A DNA stretch of 64,000 bases, taken from assembly GCA_026874595.1 (NCBI GenBank), contig CM049316.1, positions 30,673,339 through 30,737,338 on the forward strand, read 5' to 3'. Positions 24,630 to 42,120 of the stretch are shown here, one piece after another; position 1 is the stretch's first letter, and each line of letters opens with the position of its first letter. The DNA is from Sipunculus nudus. Lineage: Eukaryota > Annelida > Sipuncula > Golfingiida > Sipunculidae. The notes under the pieces were generated by a model, which was not told where the DNA came from, did not search any database, and saw only the letters and a program-made list of their open reading frames with translations. The position numbers were made by a program, and so were the translations under genes.

Positions 24630-25100
24630 GAGAAAAAACTATAAACTTATTGATGGAATTATCTCAAAATTCAAAAATTTGTTTTATTCTCTAAAAATTA
24701 GGGGGAGACCATATGTAATTAAGGTGAGACTAAAAATAGAACCTGGAATTCAGAATATATCACGTCTTTCGTATAACATGTTTTCCCTTAATCTCTATTG
24801 CATGACAAGGCCACAGAGCTATACCTTAATAATTTGTTCTCTGTTCAACAAATACCTGAGTTACCATTGTCAGAGTTTATAACAATTTTATTACTGTGTG
24901 TACGTCTGTGTGTGTACAAAGCCATCCTTGAATATGTCAGGTTTTCATATAACAGCACTGTTACTTATAATGGTTTGAGTTTTGCTTGTGGTAGAAAAAG
25001 GTCACTCTTTATTATTTAGAAAAATGTGACAAAACTATAAACTTATTGATGGAATTATCTCGAAATTTGAAAAATATGTGTTTAATTCCATTGTAGTTAT
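24630..25100. repeat. Short local duplication
   Basis: ACTATAAACTTATTGATGG followed by AATTATCTC occurs at about 24640 and again at about 25034, same orientation, about 390 bp apart. Confidence 0.6.
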
Positions 25101-25850
25101 TATAGATAGGTTGATTTTGCCGTACAAATAAATTGGCAGGTGTAATAAATGTAATGACAGTGATACAAATTATCATATCATCTGACCTCTGACCTTGTGG
25201 TTTTCATGTGTCCACATAAATGCATAGCATAAACTTAGCATTGCATACTATCTGACATGCCTGGCTGTCACCATGGTTACATAAGATCTATTCTGATAGA
25301 CCAATATCTGATGGTTATAAAACTACACAATATCAGGGAGATCAAATTTTAGAGGACTGTGAAAACACTGTTACCAGTTGTGAACACTTCACTGGACCAG
25401 ACGTATCAATTATGAACAGACCTTAAAGTCCCAAGGGCTTTAGAAGATGGATGTCAGTCAGTCTGTCTGATAAGAACAAATCTAATCTAAGGTGATATTT
25501 TATGTTCTATATTACTCTCAGAAGTAAAGAGCAAAAGTAAAACGGATATTGACAAGGGAATACAGGGGCAGATCTAGGATTTAAATAGATATCATTTTAG
25601 AAAGGAAGACTAATGAGGAAGCTTTTAAATGGTTCTGAGGTTCAGAAAGGAGGAGGGAGGGGAATAGGCCATTTGAAACCAAATTCCAGTTAAAAAACAC
25701 TCAACAGGCATCATGGCTCGGCCCATAGCTGCGCTTCAAGTGCACTCAAGTGGTTACTCTTAGTAAAAAAAGTCAAATTTTAATGCTCCCTCTACGTTCT
25801 TGCATCATCGACTGATTCGATTATGACATTAGGACTATGTTAGCATATCC

Positions 25851-26258
25851 ATGTATCCGTTTGCCAGCAAAATGGAAACCAGCCAGCGAGGTGTGCACGG
25901 AACCTATGTTGTTTCATTTTGTTTGAATTACGGCTCACTGGCTGGGCATCCTATGTACACAAGGACCTGTGAAAACCATGTGTGGGGCCATTTTCTCCGA
26001 GCCTGTCGCATGTTCAGGGCAATGAGCTGTCACTCAAAACGAAATGAACAACATTGGCACTGTGTATTCCTTGCTTGGCTGGAAAACCCTTTTGTCTTCC
26101 AGCACAGGAGCTCATCTGCTTGGACCAAAAGACAGTGCTCCCCTCTCGTGTGTAGCGATTCAGGATACGAGGTCAAAACAAACAGCGCTTACAATATAGG
26201 TAGTAGGCCTGTAGGTAAAGTCCTGTGTGAAGAGTGTAGGCGTTCATCTGAAGTTTGA
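25851..26258 (+). other. 135-codon open stretch in intron, no recognised homology
   Basis: Longest non-satellite intronic open frame (25851-26258), with ATG, in a block of raised GC content. The product (Cys- and His-containing, no domain I know) lacks repeat or motif support. The block could equally be a conserved regulatory element. Splice signals are not convincing. Confidence 0.2.
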
Positions 26259-26264
26259 AATTTT

Positions 26265-28439
26265 AGCATATTAAAGGTGGCACTGCCTGGCGGAAAAGGG
26301 GTAAGTCCAGACACACCCTCTGGACCTGCTTCTGGAATATGAAACTGTCATTGGTTGTAGGAATGATGCAAGACAAAATGTAATTAATGAATACATGTTA
26401 TATTGTCAAAACTTAAAATGTACACCAAGGGTCACAATTTAGATATCTTTCTCATATAGTCCATTTTACTACCCATGTCCACCTGTTTTTTTGTGATAAT
26501 TTTTGGTCATGCAGACTGGTGAAGTAAAACTTGCAGCATAGCCAGAAAGAATTTTGAAATGCATAGTCAAAATTCCTTTCATAAATTTGAACTCCAACTA
26601 GGCATTGAGGCATCATTTGCTTAAACACGGGTCTGTGTGAAGTTATAAAAGTTTGAATTTCAGTGGGCACCATTTCGGGAGTGGACCATAATAATTCTTA
26701 TGACAGGATATAATCACATTTACTGGGTAAGATTTTATCAGAATCCTTTATTACAGACCTACAGTATATAAATAAATGTCTATAAGACAATTTACATAAG
26801 TAGAAAATAAAAAACGGGAGGGGAGGAATATAGATTAGAAGTCACACAGAATTATTGAACAACTTGACATAGATATGATCTTCCCAGTATCAGTCTTTTG
26901 GGATGTAGCTTTTTCCATTGATAAAAATGTCTCAGACCAGGTCTGACAACAGCAGATATTATTGATGGAAATTCCTATCTTATATCAATAAGAAAGATAG
27001 CTGTAGATACTATGAGTATTAGTAAATATGTGTTTCAGTTGCCAGTTACTGATACAGAAGATCAGCATGGGTCTTGTCATCTGCTGTCTCCTTTTGATAA
27101 GATATCACACTCTCGCTTTTAGTCAACGGCCAGCTCTGTCATACAAATGTTCATAAATGCAGTAACTGAATAAAAAAAAACTCTGTCATTCACATATATA
27201 TGATTAAAGTAAATCAGTGAAAAATAAATTGGTAGGTCTGTCATGCAAATGTTAATTAGTCAAGTAAACCAGAAATACTGGTAAATACATCAACTTTTTT
27301 CAGGATAGTCATATTTCAAATAGTTGAGAGTGTCTCTTGAATGAGGATTACAATACAAACATGATAAGGATGATTATTGTATTATTCTGGACTATACATT
27401 GAGGATTTGAAAATCCCAAGTTCATAACATGTAATAAAGACATGAGGGCAGACCTGTCTTATATAACCATTTATAATTATGGCTCTGCACTGGTTTATAA
27501 AAGTTACAGAAGTCGTAGTATGTAAATGTATGGCATTAGGCCAGACCTCATGATTTTTTTAAGGCTCTGCATGGGACTTTGAAAAATCTAGAACTCAGAA
27601 CATGCAGTTAAGACATTATATGACAATAGATGAAGGACTTAGCATGGTACTGAAGGTAATGGAGTTCAGAACAGAAGGTCTCTGGTGGGAACCTAGCTGG
27701 TGACTCAAAAGCAACATGCTGAAATCTCTGTAGAACTGCAGAGATTTGCTCCAGTACAGTGTCTTTAAGACAGGTTATGATTGGATTATTCCTAGCATTA
27801 AAAAAACCTGAAATCCAAAGGCAATAAAAATAAAAATACCATATAACTCTTATCATATGGTTGTCTCTGTCTTCATTCAATAGACAATGCCACCAACAAG
27901 CTGTGGACCTGACCTTAAAAAAATAAGACATTAATAGAATAGACCATAGACTTAATTATTAGAATTGCATAAAGGCTCCGGTTGATTTTTAAAGTTCCTG
28001 AGTTTAATGCACTGCACTTAGTAATTCTTCACTTTTAAACAAAACAAAAAAATTATCAGATTTTGTATTTGGTTATGAAGTTGACAATGGTTGTTCAAAT
28101 TATGTGTCAATCACTGAAAAAAAATTGTTATGTGCACATGGGATTAAATGCATGAATCTTGGCATTTTTGCAGTTAACATTCATTGATTATGTGAAACAT
28201 GTAATCAATTTAGTATATCATATTTTCATTAAAAATAGTTAAAAAAGATCTGATGAATTTTTAAGAAGATTATGCAAAAAGTTTAAAAAACTGCACTTTT
28301 AAATTCATTATTTCTATCCCTTTGAGTAAATGAGCTTTCTTAGGTCCTAGTCAAAGGCATTAGGGATATATATTATGGCAAGGGTTCTTTAACCTTAATG
28401 GATTGAAAAGCAAATAGAATCATATATGATTTCTGGTAA
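26265..28439. other. Intronic AT-rich stretch
   Basis: No supported feature; short chance open frames only. Confidence 0.55.
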
Positions 28440-28960
28440 CTCTACAGGAAGTTATCAGTGCAGCCAGTGGGCAGTGTAAGGATGATAACAAACTTAATGT
28501 GGGTATCTCTTACGGTTTTCTTCAGATCGGTCCGCCGAAGAACATGGCATAATTGAGCAGGCCCTTACAATAGTCAATATTCCATCTTCCACACCAAGTA
28601 TAGTATATTAGAAATCAATTAAGGCTGCGTTTGATTAATGGCGGTCCCGGTGACATGTTACACTCACCGAGTAACATTTAGAGCCCTTTTCATTCCTCTC
28701 AAAGGAAGTATATGCTGCTTGAATGCTCCTAGGCCACTGTCCCAAATCTAACATCACCGCATAATCTTTCCCAAACAGCCGTGCTTAGAGATGCATTTGG
28801 GGCTGCTATATATTGCCTCTTCTCTTTGATACTGAGTTTAATTGGATTTACATTTTCCATTATCTTGGTCTGTTGGGAGTTTCGAAAACCAACCTGCTGT
28901 GCAGAATCAGATTTTACCAATCTTGTGTCACTGAGAACAAATCCCACTGACCTTTATGTT
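28440..28960. promoter_or_regulatory. Candidate conserved non-coding block in FOG intron
   Basis: Markedly less AT-rich, complex sequence with TTATCA, TGATAA, ATCAATTA and GATTAATGG words (GATA- and homeodomain-type cores). It is bordered by simple AT-rich DNA. Judged by composition only. Confidence 0.25.
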
Positions 28961-29385
28961 TAATTAGTGATAGTGCTATTAAAAATATTTGTTTATAAAA
29001 ATATAAAATGAGGAATTATTTAAAGAAAAGTATTGGAGTAAATCTTTGTGACCCTTTATAAATGTTATAAAAATGACCTGTTTGATGAAATTGATTGATT
29101 TTGAAAACACCTGAAAAATCCACTGAGGAATAGTGGAGAATCTTATCAATTTTTGAAGAAATTTATGATAAGGACAATAATTAAAAAAAAACTTTTGTAG
29201 CTAATTGAATTAGAAAATATAAAAGTATATTTGTAACAAATTAAATGGGATATGATTTGATCTACCCTATTAAAGGGTCAAGGATCTGTACATTATAGAT
29301 TGTTGGTGTTGAACATAGAAAGCTTTTCAATAGATTTCATACCGATAAAATATTGTAAAATTAATATGGGGAATCAAGGAGCAGT

Positions 29386-29400
29386 GGGGGGGGGGGGGGG
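29386..29400. repeat. Poly-G tract
   Basis: A run of about 15 G followed at once by an A/T-rich stretch, just before the large satellite. Confidence 0.9.
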
Positions 29401-29544
29401 ATTTTTTTTATCAACCTCTAATTATTTTTTTTATTAAACCTCATTCTTGTTCCAAGACTCCCAATTTTCTAGGGAATGAGGGAGGAAAAAACAATATGTA
29501 GAGTTGATTTTTTACCACTAGCACATAACCAAGGTATTTACTGA

Positions 29545-32500
29545 AGATCCTCCTCAGTATCAGAGATATCCCACCACAACACCAAGGCCTATATGGTGAA
29601 GATTCACTTCAACATCAGAGATATCCCACCACAACACCAAGGCCTATATGGTGAAGATTAACTTCAACATCAGAGATATCCCACCACAACACCAAGAGAT
29701 ATAGTGAAGACATACAGTGAAGATTCACTTCAACATCAGTGATATCCCACCACAACACTAAGACATATAGTGATGGTTCACTTCAACATCAGAGATATTG
29801 CACCACAACACCAAGACATATAGTGAAGATTCACTTCAACATCAGAGATATTGCACCACAACACCAAGACATATAGTGAAGATTCACTTCAACATCAGAG
29901 ATATCCCACCAACACACCAAGGCATATAGTGAAGATTCACTTCAATAAGAGATCTTCCACCACAACACCAAGACATATAGTGAAGATTCACTTCAACAAG
30001 AGATCTCCCACCACAACACCAAGACATATAGTGAAGATTGACTTCAACATCAGAGATATTGCACCACAACACCAAGACATATAGTGAAGATTCACTTCAA
30101 CATCAGAGATATCCCACCACAACACCAAGACATTTAGTGGAGATTCACTTCAACATCAGTGACATCCCACCACAACACTAAGACATATAGTGATGGTTCA
30201 CTTCAACATCAGAGATATTGCACCACAACACCAAGACATATAGTGAAGATTCACTTCAACATCAGAGATATCCCACCAACACACCAAGACATATAGTGAA
30301 GATTCACTTCAACAAGAGATCTCCCACTACAACACCAAGACATATAGTAAAGATTCACTTCAACATGAGAGATATCCCACCACGACACCAAGCCATTTAG
30401 TGAAGATTCACTTCAACATCAGTGATATCCCACCACAACACTAAGACATAAAGTGATGGTTCACTTCAACATCAGAGATATTGCACCACAACACCAAGAC
30501 ATATAGTGAAGATTCACTTCAACATCAGAGATATTGCACCACAACACCAAGACAAATAGTGAAGATTCACTTCAACATCAGAGATATCCCACCAACACAC
30601 CAAGGCATATAGTGAAGATTCACTTCAATAAGAGATCTTCCACCACAACACCAAGACATATAGTGAAGATTCACTTCAACAAGAGATCTCCCACCACAAC
30701 ACCAAGACATATAGTGAAGATTCACTTCAACATCAGAGATATTGCACCACAACACCAAGACATATAGTGAAGATTCACTTCAACATCAGAGATATCCCAC
30801 CAACACACCATGGCATATAGTGAAGATTCACTTCAATAAGAGATCTTCCACCACAACACCAAGACATATAGTGAAGATTCACTTCAACAAGAGATCTCCC
30901 ACCACAACACCAAGACATATAGTGAAGATTCACTTCAACATCAGAGATATTGCACCACAACACCAAGACATATAGTGAAGATTCACTTCAACATCAGAGA
31001 TATCCCACCACAACACCAAGACATATAGTGAAGATTCACTTCAACATCAGAGATATCCCACCACAACACCAAGACATTTAGTGGAGATTCACTTCAACAT
31101 CAGTGACATCCCACCACAACACTAAGACATATAGTGATGGTTCACTTCAACATCAGAGATATTGCACCACAACACCAAGACATATAGTGAAGATTCACTT
31201 CAACATCAGAGATATCCCACCAACACACCAAGACATATAGTGAAGATTCACTTCAACAAGAGATCTCCCACCACAACACCAAGACATATAGTGAAGATTC
31301 ACTTCAACATGAGAGATATCCCACCACGACACCAAGCCATTTAGTGAAGATTCACTTCAACATCAGTGATATCCCACCACAACACTAAGACATATAGTGA
31401 TGGTTCACTTCAACATCAGAGATATTGCACCACAACACCAAGACATATAGTGAAGATTCACTTCAACATCAGAGATATTGCACCACAACACCAAGACATA
31501 TAGTGAAGATTCACTTCAACATCAGAGATATCCCACCAACACACCAAGGCATATAGTGAAGATTCACTTCAATTAGAGATCTTCCACCACAACACCAAGA
31601 CATATAGTGAAGATTCACTTCAACATCAGAGATATTGCACCACAACACCAAGACATATAGTGAAGATTCACTTCAACATCAGAGATATCCCACCACAACA
31701 CCAAGACATTTAGTGGAGATTCACTTCAACATCAGTGACATCCCACCACAACACTAAGACATATAGTGATGGTTCACTTCAACATCAGAGATATTGCACC
31801 ACAACACCAAGACATATAGTGAAGATTCACTTCAACATCAGAGATATCCCACCAACACACCAAGACATATAGTGAAGATTCACTTCAACAAGAGATCTCC
31901 CACCACAACACCAAGACATATAGTGAAGATTCACTTCAACATGAGAGATATCCCACCACGACACCAAGCCATTTAGTGAAGATTCACTTCAACATCAGTG
32001 ATATCCCACCACAACACTAAGACATATAGTGATGGTTCACTTCAACATCAGAGATATTGCACCACAACACCAAGACATATAGTGAAGTTTCACTTCAACA
32101 TCAGAGATATTGCACCACAACACCAAGACATATAGTGAAGATTCACTTCAACATCAGAGATATCCCACCAACACACCAAGGCATATAGTGAAGATTCACT
32201 TCAACAAGAGATCTCCCACCACAACACCAAGACATATAGTGAAGATTCACTTCAACATCAGAGATATTGCACCACAACACCAAGACATATAGTGAAGATT
32301 CACTTCAACATCAGAGATATCCCACCAACACACCAAGGCATATAGTGAAGATTCACTTCAATAAGAGATCTTCCACCACAACACCAAGACATATAGTGAA
32401 GATTCACTTCAACAAGAGATCTCCCACCACAACACCAAGACATATAGTGAAGATTCACTTCAACATCAGAGATATTGCACCACAACACCAAGACATATAG

Positions 32501-34600
32501 TGAAGATTCACTTCAACATCAGAGATATCCCACCACAACACCAAGACATATAGTGAAGATTCACTTCAACATCAGAGATATCCCACCACAACACCAAGAC
32601 ATTTAGTGGAGATTCACTTCAACATCAGTGACATCCCACCACAACACTAAGACATATAGTGATGGTTCACTTCAACATCAGAGATATTGCACCACAACAC
32701 CAAGACATATAGTGAAGATTCACTTCAACATCAGAGATATCCCACCAACACACCAAGACATATAGTGAAGATTCACTTCAACAAGAGATCTCCCACCACA
32801 ACACCAAGACATATAGTGAAGATTCACTTCAACATGAGAGATATCCCACCACGACACCAAGCCATTTAGTGAAGATTCACTTCAACATCAGTGATATCCC
32901 ACCACAACACTAAGACATATAGTGATGGTTCACTTCAACATCAGAGATATTGCACCACAACACCAAGACATATAGTGAAGATTCACTTCAACATCAGAGA
33001 TATTGCACCACAACACCAAGACATATAGTGAAGATTCACTTCAACATCAGAGATATCCCACCAACACACCAAGGCATATAGTGAAGATTCACTTCAATAA
33101 GAGATCTTCCACCACAACACCAAGACATATAGTGAAGATTCACTTCAACAAGAGATCTCCCACCACAACACCAAGACATATAGTGAAGATTCACTTCAAC
33201 ATCAGAGATATTGCACCACAACACCAAGACATATAGTGAAGATTCACTTCAACATCAGAGATATCCCACCAACACACCAAGGCATATAGTGAAGATTCAC
33301 TTCAATAAGAGATCTTCCACCACAACACCAAGACATATAGTGAAGATTCACTTCAACAAGAGATCTCCCACCACAACACCAAAACATATAGTGAAGATTC
33401 ACTTCAACATGAGAGATATCCCACCACAACACCAAGACATTTAGTGAAGATTCACTTCAACATCAGTGATATCCCACCACAACACTAAGACATAAAGTGA
33501 AGATTCACTTCAACAAGAGATCTCCCACCACAACACCAAGACATATAGTGAAGATTCACTTCAACAAGAGAACTCCCACCACAACACCAAGACATATAGT
33601 GAAGATTCACTTCAACATGAGAGATATCCTACCCCAACACCAAGACATTTAGTGAAGATTCACTTCAACATCAGTGATATCCCACCACAACACTAAGACA
33701 TATAGTGATGGTTCACTTCAACATTAGAGATATCGCACCACAACACCAAGACATATAGTGAAGATTCACTTCAACATCAGAGATATCCCACCACAACACC
33801 AAGACATATAGTGAAGATTCACTTCAACATCAGAGATATCCCACCACAACACCAAGACATATAATGAAGATTAACTTCAACATCAGAGATATCCCACTAC
33901 AACAACAAGGTATATAGTAAAGATTAACTTCAACATCAGAAATATCCCACCACAACACCAAACATATAGTGAAGATTCATTTCAACATCACAGAGATCCT
34001 ACTACAACGCACAAGGCATATATGGTGAAGATTCAGTTCAACATCAGAGATGTCCCACCACAACACCAAGGCATATAGTGAAGATTCACTTCAACATCAG
34101 AGATGTCCCACCACAACACCAAGGCATATAGTGAAGATTCACTTCAACATCAGAGATGTCCCACCACAACACCAAGGCATATAGTGAAGATTCACTTCAA
34201 CATCAGAGATGTCCCACCACAACACCAAGACATATAGTGAAGATTCACTTCAATAAGAGATCTCCCACCACAACACCAAGGCATATAGTGAAGATTCCCT
34301 TCAACATCAGAGATGTCCCACCACAACACCAAGACATATAGTGAAGATTCACTTCAATAAGAGATCTCCCACCACAACACCAAGGCATATAGTGAAGATT
34401 CACTTCAGTATCAGGGATATCCCACTACAACGCACAAGGCATATATGGTGAAGATTCATTTCAACATCAGAGGTATTCCACCATGACACCAAGGCATATG
34501 GTAAAAATTCATTTCAGCATGAGAGATATTCAAACACAACACCAAGGCATATAGTGAAGTTTAACTTTTACAACAGAGATATCCCAACAAAACCGCAAGG
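29545..34600. repeat. 5-kb intronic satellite, 53/51-bp units in higher-order repeats
   Basis: About 95 tandem units of 53 bp (CACCACAACACCAAGACATA, then TAGTGAAGATTCACTTCAAC and a variable end) or 51 bp (variants with AATAAGAGATCTTCC or AACAAGAGATCTCCC). Units are ordered: a 208-bp block (53+53+51+51) repeats back-to-back at 30534/30742 and 33003/33211. Larger blocks recur almost identically at 30218, 31162, 31794 and 32687, with 316-bp steps between sub-blocks. Edges (before 29850, after 33850) are more diverged. Each unit has the near-palindrome AGTGAAGATTCACT. Open frames here are by-products of the repeat. Confidence 0.95.
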
Positions 34601-38325
<3,725 letters not shown>

Positions 38326-39459
38326 TGATAGTTAACAACTGTTTCTTATCATCTTATCACTCTATCAGTCATGTTTCCTTATTTCAGTTTATATCAGTAA
38401 ATTGATGTAAAAGCATTATTTAATCAATGTATTGGTAAGTATTTACTATAAATTATCTTTGATTTTATCTGATAAGAAACAAGTTGATGTGTTGGCAGGA
38501 TAATTATATATATTTCCTTCATCATGTCCTGTGCATTTAAGCACCAACAGCACAGATATGGCCTTTGTTGCATAAAAGAGAAAAATATAATAATCTGCAT
38601 CCTGATTTGATTTTTGATAACTTATCTCTTATTCATGAATTAATTGGTGACTTATCATACATTATTACTAGTTCATGTGACCTCAGAAATTACTTCCTGA
38701 AACCATGGTGGCTAGTGCTTTCTCTTGATTAATCTGTTTCATTTAATTCTGGGATTATTTATATAAAATATAGCTATTCTGTGGGTATTAAAATACAGGT
38801 CCTGAGATTGAATGCTAAATAATGATAGAGAAGAACTTATCTGTTCCCTGGCAGCCAAGAGATAAGAAACTAGCCTGGAGATGCTAAATGATGCAGATGA
38901 GTTATCAGCCTGTAATTAAAACCACCTGCAGGAATGGGGAGTAAACAGATTGCCTCATGCAGCAAGGGTGCTGATGGGGGCTAGTGGCATTTGGTGTGAT
39001 AACACAAATAGTTCATGTAATTATATAGCAGTGATACAATACAGTACAGATAAGGTTATAACCCACTTAACCCTGGCACCCACACATACTACACATGGGC
39101 CCATAGGTGCTGACCACTGGGGTACCATATTTCTCCACCGCTTATCAGTGTTACTGATAGTTTGATTGGGGTCACTATCATATCAAAGGACGTGGTATCA
39201 GCACGTAGGTATTTATACGGCTGCTATCAGGGCAGGCTTTGGATTCTGATGATACAGTCTGTAGTCGGGGACTATCACCAAACAGCTGTGATGGTGTGAT
39301 AGTGGAGAGTCAGAGCTGGATGGTGGATGCAGAATCGTATCACAGCGTACAAGGACACGTTAGGCCCCCTTCAATTACTGGAATTGAACTAGATTAGATT
39401 ATCAGCCCAAAGAATGCATGGCGGCTGGAAATGGGTGGAAGCACGGCCGCTGAAGATAA
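38326..39459. promoter_or_regulatory. Dense GATA-site cluster in the FOG 22-kb intron (candidate enhancer)
   Basis: Twenty-four WGATAR motifs on both strands in 1134 bp. Left part: 38326, 38346, 38354, 38362, 38453, 38465, 38470, 38615, 38622, 38652. Right part: 38823, 38838, 38860, 38902, 38997, 39048, 39142, 39155, 39175, 39224, 39272, 39297, 39399, 39454. About 4-5 would be expected at 65% AT (my estimate). One pair (38465-38475) is a palindromic double site, TTATCTGATAA. The right part is also clearly less AT-rich than the surrounding intron. FOG is a GATA cofactor, so feedback control by GATA is a natural reading; activity is inferred. Confidence 0.5.
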
Positions 39460-39959
39460 CAGTTAGCCATAAAAGCTGTGCTGGCTCTGCGATAACACTG
39501 ATTAGATGCACTCCACTATATGTGGCCCTTCTTTGGCCGTATGAAGGCGGACAAACAGAAGAACCTGTGACTGGGAACCCCGTGGATGCTGTGGTTGAGA
39601 GTACTTGATCAGTCACAGAGTTCTTATTAGATCATAACAAACTGGATAATGTTTTAAACTTATTATGGATTTAACTATGGGCACCAGGAACAACTCAGCA
39701 GGTATGTTCACAATCTGTTATACTGTTAGTCAGATTGATACATTATCGATTAGACTTTATCTGGGGATGAATAGTCAGTGAAGGTTGAAAGAGGCAAATT
39801 GATATTCTGGTTAGTATATGTGCACAATTAATTAATTAATTGTGAGGCTTGTATGTGATTTATTTGTTTTGACATTGATACTTACCAGGTAGAGAATATT
39901 AATAATTGCTCATTAAAATTTATTTGACTTAATTTATAACCCTAGATTTTCTTATCAAG

Positions 39960-40019
39960 CTCTCTCTCCCTCTCTCTCTTTCTTCCTCTTTTTTTTCTCT
40001 CTTTCTCTGTCTCTCTCTG

Positions 40020-40051
<32 letters not shown>
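39960..40051. repeat. CT-rich tract followed by (TA)n
   Basis: Imperfect TCTCTC/TTCCTC run (39960-40019) then TA dinucleotides (40020-40051), the same order as at 36189-36282. Confidence 0.9.
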
Positions 40052-40052
<1 letters not shown>

Positions 40053-40504
40053 AACTAACTTATATGACTTAAGATTAGGCCATTTTAGTAATTAATTCAT
40101 TTAAGCAATAAATAAAGTCAAGACCAAATGAAATTACATCGTGGAAGTGACACATGACCATCTCAGTTAAGAAAAAAACATTTTATGGTAACATTTGTAT
40201 TCCATTTTAAATTTGTTTTGATAACAGCAAGATTACATCACTTGTAAGACCAGTGTAGATCAGATAAGAGCGGCTTTACTGATGTATCAATTGCCAGGTC
40301 TTTCACACTGAGCCAAGCTATTTGAAGTAGCCCATTAAATGAATCATGTATCAGAAGTGTATTATTTTTATGCCTGTACCTGTGGCTGTACATATGTAAG
40401 TGTTACATTTATATATTGTAATGTCAAGCTTGGTGAAATGATACATGATATGTATCAGCTGGGATACATTGATGGATGAAGTATTTTAGAAGATATTTGA
40501 CTGA

Positions 40505-40508
<4 letters not shown>

Positions 40509-40588
<80 letters not shown>
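40509..40588. repeat. (TA)n microsatellite
   Basis: About 40 TA dinucleotides. Confidence 0.97.
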
Positions 40589-40589
<1 letters not shown>

Positions 40590-41402
40590 CAGTCGGCTTT
40601 ATATTCACCAGGCTGAATTTTCACGATTTCTTCATTTTGAACGTTTTGCGAGGGTTTCATTTTTGGGATTGCACCAGAAACTTTAAAATCAAAGTACAGT
40701 GGTATTTTTATTGATTTCAAAGTTTACATGTATCCTACAATACCTCCCTAATCATAGGTTCAGTCAGTAACTTATAACTTTTATCACAGTCCATATATAG
40801 TCTCTGTGAGTATGGCATGTAATTAATGTTTGGATGTATGGGCCAGTTTTGATTCCATACACAGATAAGGTTGCTGATCAGGTTGTTTCCAGATGTCATC
40901 TTAGTTGATGGGACATCTTATTCTCAAGGGTTTCATATTTTCTATTATTTCACATTCTCAAATATTAAAACCCTCGCAAAAAAAAGGCAACCACAGAATA
41001 TAATGATAAATAACAGTCCAAAATATATTTATTTTATTTTGTATGCTGGCCCAGCACATGCAAGGTTTCCTTTTCCTAGTATTAGTGCTCATGTAACTGT
41101 ATTGTTTCAGCCTAACATAATCCATAAAATACAGAAACAGGCTATATATAAGAAGGCATGCATGAGCTAATGTACACTGGAAAGGCAAAAGGAAAATTTC
41201 TACATTTCCCGTATTCCACTCGCAATCATGATAATTAACTCTTATTTGGTCAGACACTTGTATGTCACCCAAGTGTATTGTGCTACGTGATTTGTGAATT
41301 TATAACTGTGTTTTTCTTCTTGGGAACCGTATGGTAGACTGGGTTGACAGGGTGTTAAATAACATCAAGTTTGCTTGTTCAATTGGCTATGTCTCCTCTT
41401 GT

Positions 41403-41460
41403 CCCCCCCCCCCCACAGGTGTCAGACAGTTTGTGAAAGGGGGAGGGGGGGGGGGGGGGG
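41403..41460. repeat. Poly-C and poly-G tracts in inverted arrangement
   Basis: Twelve C (41403-41414), 23 bp of unique sequence, then a G-run of about 23 with one A (41438-41460). The strand could fold into a G:C hairpin. Confidence 0.9.
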
Positions 41461-41899
41461 TTACAACATATAATACCCACTTCTGGAGGTCAAGGTCATT
41501 GGTCACATGCAAAAATAGCCTAAATTGACAGTTGTTGATTGGATGATTTCATGTAAATACTCAAAAAAAATATTTAACAGTTAAAACAAAGAAGGCTACT
41601 CATGCAGGGACACATCTGATCTGACAGATCATCGGGAAGAAACCAAACAGTTGTGAAACATTAACTGGGGCATTATTGATAAATATAAACTTTTAAGAAA
41701 ATTATCTTAAAAAAAACAGGTGGACACAAGTTGATAAAATGGAGTATAATGACCATCAAACTCTCCCAGCATATACATTCCCACCTTCCGACTTTCCAAG
41801 GAGGACTTTCCATTCTTATTTCCATGCCCTTATCAAACCCTGACCTTGTACAAATTTCAAAACCATTCATTGGAACTGCCATTTTGAGTACAGACTAAA

Positions 41900-42120
41900 A
41901 AGGAAATATATGAATGCAGAGCTTATATCTCCACCAAGGTTAATAGTCTGATTGGATCTAACCTATAACCCAGAGCTGCACCAAAATTTAATTTAGTCTT
42001 CCCTAACTCACATGCCACCCCTCCACAAAATTTGGCTGAAATTGGATTACTAGGTAGCTGTTTTTGCATTAAGTGCTGCTATCAGATAAACAAACAAACA
42101 TACTGACACAGTAATTATCC
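41900..42120. repeat. Dispersed repeat fragment ending in AAACAAACAAAC-like tail
   Basis: Shares the theme CTGCACCAAAA, AATTTGGCTGAAATTGG, GTTTTTGC and a terminal AAACAAACAAAC run with 43070-43270. Repeats of this sort are common invertebrate retroelement tails; the family is not certain. Confidence 0.4.

Noticed and set aside
29851-34341. Many 60-77 codon frames with near-identical sequence
   Set aside because: They arise from repeated 53/51-bp units and recur with the satellite blocks; not a gene family.
29545-34600. CRISPR-like array
   Set aside because: Units are directly adjacent and similar along their whole length, with no unique spacers, in an animal intron.
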